From: Endozoicomonas euniceicola
GTDB taxonomy: Bacteria > Pseudomonadota > Gammaproteobacteria > Pseudomonadales > Endozoicomonadaceae
Length of the DNA: 64,000 bases
Direction: 5' to 3'
Assembly: GCF_025562755.1 (NCBI RefSeq)
Contig: NZ_CP103300.1
Span: 5,458,501-5,522,500 of the forward strand
Part shown: piece after piece, positions 33,548 to 42,085 of the stretch
Position numbering within the stretch: the first letter of the stretch is position 1
How the letters are laid out: every line of letters begins with the position of its first letter
Program-made: the position numbers and the translations under genes
Notes under the pieces: generated by a model
What the model saw: only the letters and a program-made list of their open reading frames with translations
Database searches by the model: none
What the model was told of the DNA's origin: nothing

Positions 33548-36500
33548 ATGAGCGTTTTGCATAATGGTTTGTTTGGTTGTCTTGTTACCCACAGGCCCGG
33601 AAAACAACTGGGTTATAACGGGCTTCAGAGTGCTAATAATTCTTTTCTGAAAGCGATTGTCCGCCACAGTCAGTTTACTGAGTTGCACCTGTTTCTGATT
33701 CCGGCAGAGATTGATGGATTTCAAGCTGAATGGCAGCCACATTTTGATGCCTATGGTTCAGATAAGGTCATCAGGCTGATCAGTGTTCACCAGCTTCCGG
33801 ACTGTTTTTCCCGATATCATTATTCGATTTTTCATTGTGGTGATCCGTATATTTCTGACCTGGTGGCCTTGCGCGACCATCATGCTTCAAAGTGTTTCCC
33901 TGTGGTGGGTAGAGCCCATACCATGAGTGATGACTCGGGGCTCTCCAGAATTCGGGACCTGGTGATGTCACCAGTGAAAAGTTGCGATGCCATTCTATGC
34001 AGTTCGGCTTCTCAGAGGCAGGTGGTCAAACGTTTGCTCTCGACAGCTTCTGCCTCTATCAGTGATTGTCTGGGGATTGCGCTTCCTTATCGTGGGCGGC
34101 TTGAGCAGCAGGTGCTGGGGCTGGAAGTGGATTCCGAATGTCAGGAAGATAAAGACGCTGCAAGAAAGTCGTTGAATTTGCCCGAAGATAAGAAAGTATT
34201 GTTCTGCCTTGGGCGTTTATCGCCGTTCGATAAAATGGATATTCATCCATTGCTCCTTGCTTTGAATGAGTTGGTTGAAGCGTGGCGGATTGATGACTTT
34301 CTGCTGGTTATCGCCGGTTCAGGAGATGCTGGTGACCCTTATGTGCAGTCGTTGCTTAAGCGAGCCTGTGAACTAAACCTTGAAGACCATATTCGCTTTG
34401 AATTGTCGCTTGATGAACGCAAAAAGTTCCAGCTTTATAAGGCTGCGGATGTTTTTGTGTCGCTCGCTGATAATGTGCAGGAGAGCTTCGGAATAACGCC
34501 TCTGGAAGCCATGCGTGATGAGGTGCCTGTGGTTTTGTCTGACTGGAACGGCTACCGGGAGCTGGTAGATAACGAGGTGAGCGGTTATCTGATTCCTACG
34601 ATGGGTGTGAACAATGAGTCTCTTAATCGTTCTTTAAGTCTTCTGCATGTGCCGCAGGCCCGGTTGATCGAAGCCCAGAGCGTTTCTGTTGATATCGAGG
34701 CGCTGGTCAATGTTCTTGCAGGTCTGTTGACGGATGATGATTTACGACAACAGGTGGGTAAAACTGGAAGGCAGCATTTTGTTGAACAATTTTCCTGGCC
34801 AGAGCTAGTCAATGCTTATCAGCAGATGGCGTTGGAATTGGGAAAAGAGGCGGCATCAGTCCCCTATCGTCAGGGGCGGCCAGCCGGTCTGTCATTTCAT
34901 AATGTGTTTGGCCACTACCCCTCTGAGCAGCTGGAGTTGTCCCGGAATCTTGTAACAACGGATCGTGGGTTGAGGGTTTTGATTCAGTCAGAGCACGGTT
35001 TTCATTTCTCCGAGCTTAAGGGGTGGCTGGATCAGGATGTTATCTATCAGTTGCTGGAACAATGTATTCAGCCCAGAGCGGTTGCCTCGCTGGAGACATT
35101 GCATGAGGGGCAGCCAGTTCAGTTTACCCTTGCATGGATGCTGAAATACCAGCTGTTAACGTTGTCGGAAGCTCGGTCTTCAGGTTCTTCTTTTGTCAAA
35201 ATGATTCGCTCTGATAGTGCGAATGATGATTTCAAGCTGACTTTTCCTGAGCAGAGACGTGCTCATCTTTTACAACCCTTTCTGGCTGCCGGTATGGCTG
35301 TTTTGTCGCAGGCTGTTGCACCATTTAAGGAGCATAAGTCGTTACTGCTACAGGCTCTGGGGACTGAGCTGGCCAATATTCTGGATGGTGCATTGCTGCA
35401 GGCCGTTGGGTGGTTTGCCCGGGGGCAGAAAATGACGGCCTATAGTGAGGTGCTTGAAGCTTTGGAGCAGGCGGGTGGTGTGGAGTTTCTGATCCGATCC
35501 TACCCTTATTGGTATCGTTCTCGCCGGTCGCTGGTTTTCAGGTATTTACGCAGCGTCCGTTGCCTGTTGCGTAGGCTGCAGCAGGATATGGAGAGTATTC
35601 AATCGACCTACGCTAAGGCCTGGGGCGATCAGGCAGGTGGACTGGTTGGGGTTGATTTCTTTTCGCACCATCAGGAGTACACAGTTTTTCTGCTGACCTT
35701 TGATAATGGTCAGAGGCTCATTTACAAGGCAAGAGATATGCGGGTGGATCATGCACTGACTGATCCGGACGGGAAGGTGGTTAAGCAGATTAATCACTGG
35801 TTGTCACAGGTTCAGATAGGTACGCACCGGCTTCTGTGTCGACAGGAGACTGTAGGTGGCAGGCTGGTTCACTATGGTTATGCAGAATTCCTTGATGATG
35901 ATGAGTTGGGTTTGACTCTGTCGGCGGATGAGGCCAGAGATTATTATCGTCATACCGGAGGGTTGCTGGCTTATGTGTTACTGCTGGGGCTAGCGGATTT
36001 GCATCAGCAAAACCTGATCAGTCGCAATGGGATGATTTATTTGATTGACCCGAAAACAGCCTTTCACCGAGGGTGCTATCAAAAGTTGTTGAATGAGCTG
36101 AAGCAGCCAGAAATGGCTTTTTTAAGAGGGTTTGATGGCAGTAGCTTAGAGGAGACCGGGCTGAATCATCTGTGGCAGGACTTTCATATAGCCAGGCTCG
36201 CCTCTTGTTCTGTGAAGTTGGTAAATGGTGAATTACTTGAGGCTGAGCCGCAGCAATTCAAGCCTGTGCTGAAACATTTGCTGACTATAGAGGGGCAGAA
36301 TAGCCTTGATTGTAATCCAATGACCCGGTTTGCTGAGGATGTATTGGCCGGGTTTACTGAGGTTATAACGGCCGTAGCAGAGCATAGTGATGAATGTAAG
36401 ACGTTGTTATCCGGGCTCGGGGATTATCAGATTCGCTATCAGCCATTTATGAATCTTAATGAAGCCAGGAAGTTGTTGTGTGACGTTCAAACAGCTTCTG

Positions 36501-36940
36501 CTCTGCAATCACTGGGTAATAAGCGTATTGAGGCTTTTGTGCATCGGCTGACCAGAAGAATGACGTTGACCGGAGAGGTGAGTCAGAGATGGGTTGAGCC
36601 GGAATGGCAGGAAGCGGTGACGCTTCTGGATGACTCTCTGGCTAAAAGCATTCTGAAACTGGATCTTCCCATCTATACCAGTCAGGTGGGAGAGCGAAGT
36701 CTTTCTGTGCGACATTACGATGGATTTACGGATTCTGTTGCTGAGGGATACTTTAATACCGATGTTATGGATAGCGTCAGGGAGTTATTGGATGGTCTGA
36801 AAGATGAGGCAGTCAGGCATCGTTTTGTTGAGGCCTATGTGGGTATGCTGACTGTCTGGTTTACACAACAGTTGGTGCCAGGTGGGAATATGCCTGAAGA
36901 GGTCAGGCAGGCTGTCAGAAAGTCACTGGCTGAGCAGTAG
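33548..36940 (+). CDS. GT4 glycosyltransferase fused to a LanM-dehydratase-like (DUF4135) domain, candidate T3SS effector
   Basis: A 1130-residue two-part protein. Residues about 1-435 form a GT-B glycosyltransferase of the GT4 type: an N-terminal half with HLFLIP and GRAHTMSDDSG, then VLFCLGRLSPFDKMDI, LLVIAGSGDAGDPY, YKAADVFVSLAD and the E-x7-E motif ESFGITPLE (E312, E320). Residues about 520-1000 resemble the dehydratase domain of LanM lanthipeptide synthetases: FLLTFDNGQRLIYKARDM (K727), GGLLAYVLLLGLADLHQQN with D817-x-H819-x2-N822, and YLIDPKTAF (D834), which map to the kinase-like active site. No LanC cyclase follows, and no precursor peptide is visible. A CesT-like chaperone gene lies 11 bases upstream and a needle operon converges 3 bases downstream. 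A secreted glycosyl- or phosphotransferase is inferred. Confidence 0.72.
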   Translation: MSVLHNGLFGCLVTHRPGKQLGYNGLQSANNSFLKAIVRHSQFTELHLFLIPAEIDGFQAEWQPHFDAYGSDKVIRLISVHQLPDCFSRYHYSIFHCGDPYISDLVALRDHHASKCFPVVGRAHTMSDDSGLSRIRDLVMSPVKSCDAILCSSASQRQVVKRLLSTASASISDCLGIALPYRGRLEQQVLGLEVDSECQEDKDAARKSLNLPEDKKVLFCLGRLSPFDKMDIHPLLLALNELVEAWRIDDFLLVIAGSGDAGDPYVQSLLKRACELNLEDHIRFELSLDERKKFQLYKAADVFVSLADNVQESFGITPLEAMRDEVPVVLSDWNGYRELVDNEVSGYLIPTMGVNNESLNRSLSLLHVPQARLIEAQSVSVDIEALVNVLAGLLTDDDLRQQVGKTGRQHFVEQFSWPELVNAYQQMALELGKEAASVPYRQGRPAGLSFHNVFGHYPSEQLELSRNLVTTDRGLRVLIQSEHGFHFSELKGWLDQDVIYQLLEQCIQPRAVASLETLHEGQPVQFTLAWMLKYQLLTLSEARSSGSSFVKMIRSDSANDDFKLTFPEQRRAHLLQPFLAAGMAVLSQAVAPFKEHKSLLLQALGTELANILDGALLQAVGWFARGQKMTAYSEVLEALEQAGGVEFLIRSYPYWYRSRRSLVFRYLRSVRCLLRRLQQDMESIQSTYAKAWGDQAGGLVGVDFFSHHQEYTVFLLTFDNGQRLIYKARDMRVDHALTDPDGKVVKQINHWLSQVQIGTHRLLCRQETVGGRLVHYGYAEFLDDDELGLTLSADEARDYYRHTGGLLAYVLLLGLADLHQQNLISRNGMIYLIDPKTAFHRGCYQKLLNELKQPEMAFLRGFDGSSLEETGLNHLWQDFHIARLASCSVKLVNGELLEAEPQQFKPVLKHLLTIEGQNSLDCNPMTRFAEDVLAGFTEVITAVAEHSDECKTLLSGLGDYQIRYQPFMNLNEARKLLCDVQTASALQSLGNKRIEAFVHRLTRRMTLTGEVSQRWVEPEWQEAVTLLDDSLAKSILKLDLPIYTSQVGERSLSVRHYDGFTDSVAEGYFNTDVMDSVRELLDGLKDEAVRHRFVEAYVGMLTVWFTQQLVPGGNMPEEVRQAVRKSLAEQ

Positions 36941-36943
36941 GTC

Positions 36944-37318
36944 TCAGCTCTGTCGAATGTGAGCCAGAAGTTCTTTGGCCATGATTTTGGCGCTGTCGTC
37001 TCCCTGAGTAGACACTTCGGATAGAAAGTCTTCGCTTTCCTTATTTCGTCCTTCAAACATCAGTGCCAGGCCAATAAACGCTTTGGTGATCGGGTTGTCT
37101 TTATCCAGAGGCAGGGCTTTTTTGTGCAGAATGTCCAGTGCATGTTTGTGCAGTTTTTTATTCATGTACTGCAAGGCGTAACCAATGTGAGGAACCGGGC
37201 TGTCAGGACGGGCTTGTTCCAGTCCGTAAAAAATAGCAAAGGCCTGTTTGGACATGTTGTTGGAGGTGGCCATAAAGCCGATGTCTGCCAATGTTTTAAT
37301 CAGTGAATCGTCAGCCAT
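36944..37318 (-). CDS. YscG-like TPR chaperone of the type III needle protein
   Basis: A 124-residue all-helical protein with tetratricopeptide-like repeats (LADIGFMATSNNMSKQAFAIFYGLEQARPDSPVPHIGYAL, then ALDILHKKALPLDKDNPITKAFIGLALMF). Size, fold and position after the needle gene match YscG, which with YscE keeps the needle subunit unpolymerised in the Yersinia system. It is 20 bases after the needle gene and three bases from the stop of the convergent fusion gene. It could also be described as HrpB1/HrpK-like; sequence alone does not separate these. Confidence 0.7.
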   Translation of the reverse strand: MADDSLIKTLADIGFMATSNNMSKQAFAIFYGLEQARPDSPVPHIGYALQYMNKKLHKHALDILHKKALPLDKDNPITKAFIGLALMFEGRNKESEDFLSEVSTQGDDSAKIMAKELLAHIRQS

Positions 37319-37338
37319 GACTTAAGCTCTCCCTGTGG

Positions 37339-37605
37339 CTACAGTTTCTGGATAATACTCTGGATGGTGTCTTTGATGGACTTGATAATGCTGGACCGCA
37401 GACCTTCAATAATCATGTATTTGTTAAAGTCGACCTGAAAAGCGACCATGTCTTTGGTGCTGTTCGGGTCCATGGTGGAGATTTTGTTTTTCAGCTCTAT
37501 ATCCAGCTCATTCGCTTTTTGGCCGAATGTAGACTGAATCTGGTCAAAATTAAAGTTATTACCAGTAGCACCGCCTGTTGCTCCACCTGTTCCGCCTTGA
37601 GCCAT
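37339..37605 (-). CDS. sctF: type III secretion needle protein
   Basis: An 88-residue protein with a glycine-rich N-terminus (MAQGGTGGATGGATGNN) and the needle hairpin: NELDIELKNKISTMDPNSTKDMVAFQVDFNKYMIIEGLRSSIIKSIKDTIQSIIQKL. The helix-turn-helix with MDPN turn and the closing SSIIKSIKDTIQSIIQ pattern are shared with YscF, EscF and PrgI. It polymerises outside the cell into the needle. Flanking genes encode its likely co-chaperones. Confidence 0.88.
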   Translation of the reverse strand: MAQGGTGGATGGATGNNFNFDQIQSTFGQKANELDIELKNKISTMDPNSTKDMVAFQVDFNKYMIIEGLRSSIIKSIKDTIQSIIQKL

Positions 37606-37627
37606 GGTTTATGCTCCCTTTGAACTG

Positions 37628-37885
37628 TTAGTCAGAGGACTGTTTATGATGTTTTTCCCAAGTGTGGTCTACCACGTCGGCAGCCGCCAGTAATGCCAGC
37701 ATCATGTCTTTGTTTTTTTCAAATTCGTCGGGAGAGTTACCCTGATCCAAAAGGGTTTTAAGGCGCATCGCTTCATCCATCAGCTGTTTCAGCAGCTGTT
37801 CACGATATTCACCGCTTTTATCATTGAGCAGGAGATCTTCAGTTCCGGAAAGGTGGATAGTCTCACTATTTTTTTTGTCCGCCAC
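37628..37885 (-). CDS. YscE/EscE-like needle co-chaperone
   Basis: An acidic helical protein of about 85 residues. The GTG start at 37885 is preferred because GGAGGG lies four bases upstream; a TTG at 37897 is the longer alternative. The core YREQLLKQLMDEAMRLKTLLDQGNSPDEF and the closing LLAAADVVDHTWEKHH match the YscE/PscE/EscE pattern (LDxGxSPEEF...W). Its 5' end overlaps the sctD gene by about 20 bases, indicating coupling. Order D-E-F-G equals that of the Yersinia ysc operon. Confidence 0.7.
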   Translation of the reverse strand: MADKKNSETIHLSGTEDLLLNDKSGEYREQLLKQLMDEAMRLKTLLDQGNSPDEFEKNKDMMLALLAAADVVDHTWEKHHKQSSD

Positions 37886-39356
37886 GGTTCCCTCCAAGAC
37901 GGTATTTGACCCGATCTGTTCCTTTTACTAATAAAAGATAGTCGAGGTTAATATCTTCAATTATATACCCGTTCGCCAGTTTTGCTCCGATCAGGTATTT
38001 TCCCCCGTCTTCCATAATCACATACGGAACCCTTCCCATACTGATTCCCCGGATTCTCAGGGAGGGTAATAATCCCGGTTTCTTCTCTTTGTTGTCGTTC
38101 GCAGAGCGAGTGGCGACTTTTAGGACAGGGTTATCCCGATACCTTTTTCTGAAACGAGAGACAACATCATTCAGGTTATATACCTGTTCATCGTCCAAAA
38201 GGTGACCTTCTAGAGTGATAAGGTTGGTTTTTTGCACCAGATGAATGCGGGAGCTGAGATTTTTTTCCCGGAGCATGGACTTGAGGGTGTTTAGTCGGCT
38301 CGACTGATTTTCAACCTGATCAACAATGGATACAAGACCATGGATTTCCTGTTTGAGCATATCGATCAAATTCGTCAATTCTTCGGCGCTGGCGACATAG
38401 CCGGTCATAACCAGTGAGCCGGGCGTATTATCCAGTTCCAGACGTATATCGCTATAACCCCGATTTTGCAGCAGGGCGTCAGCACTGGCGCGCAGCTCGT
38501 TCATAATAACCAGTTGCGAGGTGAAGGGGATGTTCTGTTCGCTCAGGTTACGCTGCAGGTTTTGTTTGTCTTTCAGGGTGTTGGTGTAGCCTGTTAGCAG
38601 AACGCTTTTGTCAGGCAGTGTCTTGACCCGAACATGCTTTTGATTAAGTTCGTCTCTGATGGTTTTAGCCTGTAGAGCATGGTCGATGGGTTGCTTTTCG
38701 GGGGGGAGGGCTTCTGGTGTTTCTTCGCTTAGCAGGAAGATGGCCAGCAGTATGATGATCAATATAAGACTAAGAGGCAGACCGATTAAAATTTTCTTGA
38801 TGATCGCAGGGGGAGGAGGTGGCTTGTTGCTCTCATCGTCATTGTCTTCATCGTTGGTCAGGAAATCTGCTTCATATCCTAATTCCAGATCATCTTCGTC
38901 ATCATCATCATCGTTGTCTTCTTCGTCCAGGTCAACGTCGGGAAGTCCGTCATCACTGTCTTCTGTTTCGGCGATAGAGTCATTATCGGTTTCTTCTGGC
39001 TCTGTCTCGGGCTCAGGTCGTTGCAGTTCGGGCAGGGTGATCGCCGGCCAGTCTGCATCGGCTGGTCCAAGAGTAAAAAAGAGGTTGCTGGCGGTGATAA
39101 CATCAAAGGCTGCCATGGTGAATGGTTTTTCAACAGGCTGGCCGTTGTGATAAAGCGGTCCTTCCTCGTGTCTGGGAAAAATATTGAGCTGCCCTTCAGG
39201 GGTGATCTGGATAATCAGTTCATTATCACGAAGAGAAGCATCGCTTAGAACCAGATCACAGCTTTCATCTTTACCCAGTGAATGCTGACCCGGCTCCAGG
39301 GGGATTTCAGCGCCTATGTGATTGCCGGACAGGATCTTCAGATAGTATTCACCCAC
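37866..39356 (-). CDS. sctD: type III secretion inner-membrane ring protein SctD with acidic insert
   Basis: A 496-residue inner-membrane ring component of the YscD/EscD family. A cytoplasmic FHA-like domain (about 5-95: LKILSGNHIGAEIPLEPGQHSLGKDESCDLVLSD) is followed by an unusually long acidic linker (112-176, with runs of Asp and Glu), a proline run, and a single membrane helix near 186-209. A periplasmic part (210-496) shows ring-building and BON-like motifs (VKTLPDKSVLLTGYTNT, GSLVMTGYVASAEELTN). The linker is far more acidic than in the familiar homologues. It is the first gene of the D-E-F-G operon. No other secretion components are in the window. Confidence 0.85.
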   Translation of the reverse strand: MGEYYLKILSGNHIGAEIPLEPGQHSLGKDESCDLVLSDASLRDNELIIQITPEGQLNIFPRHEEGPLYHNGQPVEKPFTMAAFDVITASNLFFTLGPADADWPAITLPELQRPEPETEPEETDNDSIAETEDSDDGLPDVDLDEEDNDDDDDEDDLELGYEADFLTNDEDNDDESNKPPPPPAIIKKILIGLPLSLILIIILLAIFLLSEETPEALPPEKQPIDHALQAKTIRDELNQKHVRVKTLPDKSVLLTGYTNTLKDKQNLQRNLSEQNIPFTSQLVIMNELRASADALLQNRGYSDIRLELDNTPGSLVMTGYVASAEELTNLIDMLKQEIHGLVSIVDQVENQSSRLNTLKSMLREKNLSSRIHLVQKTNLITLEGHLLDDEQVYNLNDVVSRFRKRYRDNPVLKVATRSANDNKEKKPGLLPSLRIRGISMGRVPYVIMEDGGKYLIGAKLANGYIIEDINLDYLLLVKGTDRVKYRLGGNRGGQKK

Positions 39357-39688
39357 GGGGATACCTCGCCGGGGTTATAAAACAGGCGAAAAGGAAAAGA
39401 TCAATGGCTGAGTTCGGTGATTTGCAGTCCCTGTCGTTTAATCTGATCATCATGATCCAGAGCCGTGATAGTACTAAATATTAGATTAAGTGAATACGCA
39501 GGGCTTTACCACCCTGAAGTCAAAGAGCTGTGAGAGTGATATTTTGTGAATTAGTGTTGATGTTTTCTGGAATATTTTGTCGGTTACTTTTAATATTACC
39601 GCGGTAGTTTCCTGCTGCACAGTAGCCTGCGGCACTGGGATTTTAACCATTCATAACGATAAGAACAGTACAATGGGGGCAGTAATCA
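39357..39688. other. intergenic region between sctD and fadD
   Basis: A 332-base divergent region that must hold both promoters. The only structure noticed is a perfect 13-base inverted repeat, GATCATCATGATC, at 39445-39457, within a longer CTGATCATCATGATCCAG, which could be an operator for the secretion operon. No reliable promoter or small gene was seen. Confidence 0.4.
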
Positions 39689-41389
39689 ATGGAAACCAGT
39701 TTCTGGAATGACAAGCGACCTAAAGGGGTTAATAACTCCGTCGACCCTGACAGTTATCCAAATGTGCTGGCGCTGATAAACAGTATGCTTGCTAAAAATA
39801 CAAGTCGCCCGGCGTTTACCGGCATAGGGCATACTCTGAGCTTTGCTGATGTTGATCAATACAGTCAGCATTTTGCAGCTTACCTGCAAAGCTGTCCTGC
39901 CCTGAAGCCCGGGGACCGGATTGCTATTCAGATGCCTAACCTGCTGCAGTATTGTATTGCGGTTTATGGGGCATTCAGGGCGGGGCTGGTGGTAGTGAAT
40001 ACCAATCCTCTTTATACCGCCAGGGAGATGCTGCATCAGTTCAAAGACTCTGATGTAAAAGCATTGGTGTATCTGGAAAACTTTGCCCACCTGGTTGAAG
40101 AAGTGGTTTCAGAAACCAGCATTGAGGTATTGGTTGTCACTCAACTGGCGGACATGTTGCCTGCGCCAAAAAGACAGCTGATTAACTTTGCTGCCAAATA
40201 CGTGAAAAAAATGGTTCCGCCTCACGGATTGAAGCCTACTATCACTTTTCGTGGAGCGTTAAAGAAAGGTAGCGATTTGCCTTATCAGCCACCTGAAGCG
40301 GCTGACCTGAGTGATCCGGCGGTGTTGCAATATACCGGTGGTACAACCGGGGTGGCAAAAGGGGCCGTGCTTACCCATCGAAACCTTATTGCCAATATGC
40401 TGCAGGCCAAGGAGGTGTTGTCACAGAAAATGGCGTCTGAACAGCAGGGGCTGGAAGTAGGCAAAGAGATTATTGTTGCCCCTCTGCCGCTTTATCATAT
40501 TTATGCTTTTACTGTGCACCTGTTGTGTATGCCGTACCTTGGCAATCGAAATATTCTTATTGCTAACCCCAGAGATACTGCGACCTTTATTAAATTTATC
40601 AGACCCTGGCGGTTTACAGGGTTTGTTGGTCTTAACACGCTGTTTGTCAGCTTGATGAATCATCCTGACTTTAGTGAGTGTGATTTTTCGGGGCTGAAGT
40701 TTACGCTGTCCGGTGGTACAGCACTTCAGGAAGACACGGGGCTGCGCTGGCATAAGGTGACCGGTTGTCGTGTTTCAGAGGCCTACGGGCTCACTGAATG
40801 TACCCCGGCAGTATGCATTAATCCTATTGGCGAGTTATCCCAACTGGGAACGGCCGGTTTACCCGTTCCTGATACTGCCCTGAAAATACTGGACGACAAT
40901 GGTAATGAGCTGCCCGTCAATGAAGTCGGAGAGTTGTGCGTCAAGGGGCCGCAGGTGATGAAAGGCTATTGGAAAAATGAAGCTGCCACCAGGGAGGTAC
41001 TTGATGAGGATGGCTGGCTGAAAACAGGAGACGTGGCTGTTATTCAGGAAGATGGTTTTGTACGCATTGTTGACCGCATTAAAGATATGATTCTGGTGTC
41101 CGGGTTTAACGTATACCCTAACGAAGTTGAAGATGTTGTCAGTAGTTTCGACAAGGTTGATAACTGTGCAGCCATAGGGGTACCCGACGAAAAAACCGGA
41201 GAAGCGGTAAAGTTGTTTGTTATTTCCAAGGATAAAGAGCTGGATAAAGACGAAGTGGTTGAATATTGTCGCCAACACCTTGCTGCCTATAAAGTGCCGA
41301 AGCAGGTTGAGTTTCGTGAGGAACTTCCCATGACGCCGGTCGGGAAAATATTGAGGAAAGAGCTGCGCAGCGAGGAGCTAAAAGCCTAA
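39689..41389 (+). CDS. fadD: long-chain fatty acid-CoA ligase
   Basis: A 566-residue acyl-CoA synthetase that activates fatty acids with ATP and CoA. It begins with the FadD-like METSFWNDKRPKGV. Adenylate-forming motifs are complete: the P-loop YTGGTTGVAKGAVLTHRNL, SEAYGLTEC, GELCVKGPQVMKGYW, WLKTGDVAVIQEDGFVRIVDR-type hinge, and the C-terminal catalytic lysine in TPVGKILRKEL. Length matches FadD. It stands alone and is divergent from the secretion operon. Confidence 0.93.
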   Translation: METSFWNDKRPKGVNNSVDPDSYPNVLALINSMLAKNTSRPAFTGIGHTLSFADVDQYSQHFAAYLQSCPALKPGDRIAIQMPNLLQYCIAVYGAFRAGLVVVNTNPLYTAREMLHQFKDSDVKALVYLENFAHLVEEVVSETSIEVLVVTQLADMLPAPKRQLINFAAKYVKKMVPPHGLKPTITFRGALKKGSDLPYQPPEAADLSDPAVLQYTGGTTGVAKGAVLTHRNLIANMLQAKEVLSQKMASEQQGLEVGKEIIVAPLPLYHIYAFTVHLLCMPYLGNRNILIANPRDTATFIKFIRPWRFTGFVGLNTLFVSLMNHPDFSECDFSGLKFTLSGGTALQEDTGLRWHKVTGCRVSEAYGLTECTPAVCINPIGELSQLGTAGLPVPDTALKILDDNGNELPVNEVGELCVKGPQVMKGYWKNEAATREVLDEDGWLKTGDVAVIQEDGFVRIVDRIKDMILVSGFNVYPNEVEDVVSSFDKVDNCAAIGVPDEKTGEAVKLFVISKDKELDKDEVVEYCRQHLAAYKVPKQVEFREELPMTPVGKILRKELRSEELKA

Positions 41390-41408
41390 AAGGTGGCCTC
41401 CTGAAAAA

Positions 41409-41437
41409 ACGCCACTCAACATTACTGTTGGTGGCGT
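41409..41437 (-). terminator. hairpin between fadD and the leftward small gene
   Basis: ACGCCACTCAAC (41409-41420) pairs with GTTGGTGGCGT (41427-41437) apart from one bulge, with a six-base loop. The T-run (GTTTTTTCAG) is on the minus strand, so it suits the leftward gene, but it could also slow fadD transcripts. Confidence 0.7.
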
Positions 41438-41458
41438 AAATTGCGAAGGGGAGATGAA

Positions 41459-41520
41459 GCTTAGAATATATCGCTTTTCGCTGTTGGTTGTTATCAATCT
41501 GTTGTTGCGCTGTCATTTGT
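41459..41520. repeat. degenerate heptamer-repeat element, copy 3
   Basis: GCTTAGAATATATCGCTTTTCGCTGTTGG repeats the left flank seen after der (GCTTAGAATATACCGCTGTTGG), followed by a decayed core. No matching right arm remains, so this is a partial copy. Confidence 0.5.
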
Positions 41521-41524
41521 ATAG

Positions 41525-41926
41525 CTATGCATGGTTGGCTGGTTTTTTGTCAGAAAAATAACGGCTGAAGCATTCCGGGTCATCCTTCAGGGCTTCGCTG
41601 GCTTCCTGGCTGGTAGCGGGAGTGATGCTGGTTGAATGAATTTTCATCAAACGAATGCTGGCGTCAAACCAGAACCAGTCCCCACTTTCTGTCAGGCACA
41701 GGGCACGAACATTGAAATTAATAGAAGGAATGCAAGGTACATCAGGAAAGCTGAACAGTCTTTTTTTGACGACTGTTGATTCGTGACAGGAGTAGGTCAC
41801 GTTGTTGTATCGTCGTTCGAACCGGTCAAACGCTTCGGCAAGCATGGTGTCAGCCATATGATCCTGCTTCAGGCTGAGATAATAAAGAGCAAAAGCACTG
41901 ATTGCGATTAAGATAACGCTTTCCAT
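41525..41926 (-). CDS. small membrane-anchored hypothetical protein
   Basis: Not recognised. Start chosen at ATG 41926, eleven bases after GGGAGG, giving 133 residues; the frame extends upstream to 42052. An N-terminal membrane helix (MESVILIAISAFALYYLSL) is followed by a soluble domain with SFPDVPCIPSINFNVRALC, SGDWFWFDASIRLMKIH and EALKDDPECFSRYF. The mixture of aromatic and acidic residues suggests a folded extracytoplasmic or cytoplasmic domain. It lies downstream of the TRAF-like gene on the same strand, with about 160 bases between. Confidence 0.55.
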   Translation of the reverse strand: MESVILIAISAFALYYLSLKQDHMADTMLAEAFDRFERRYNNVTYSCHESTVVKKRLFSFPDVPCIPSINFNVRALCLTESGDWFWFDASIRLMKIHSTSITPATSQEASEALKDDPECFSRYFSDKKPANHA

Positions 41927-42085
41927 TGATGGTATACCTCCCTGGGTTATTATTGTGCTAGCGTCCGTACTGGCTTTTTCTAAACCCTTATTTTCAATAT
42001 AAGCATAAGTAGGGGAAGTAACATAGAGCAACGTTATCATTCTCACCTGCATGGGGCTGGCGTAAAGTTACTGAATATTGCTTTG

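Noticed and set aside
33548..36940. Lanthipeptide biosynthesis cluster
   Set aside because: Only the dehydratase-like domain is present; there is no LanC domain, precursor peptide, transporter or protease nearby.
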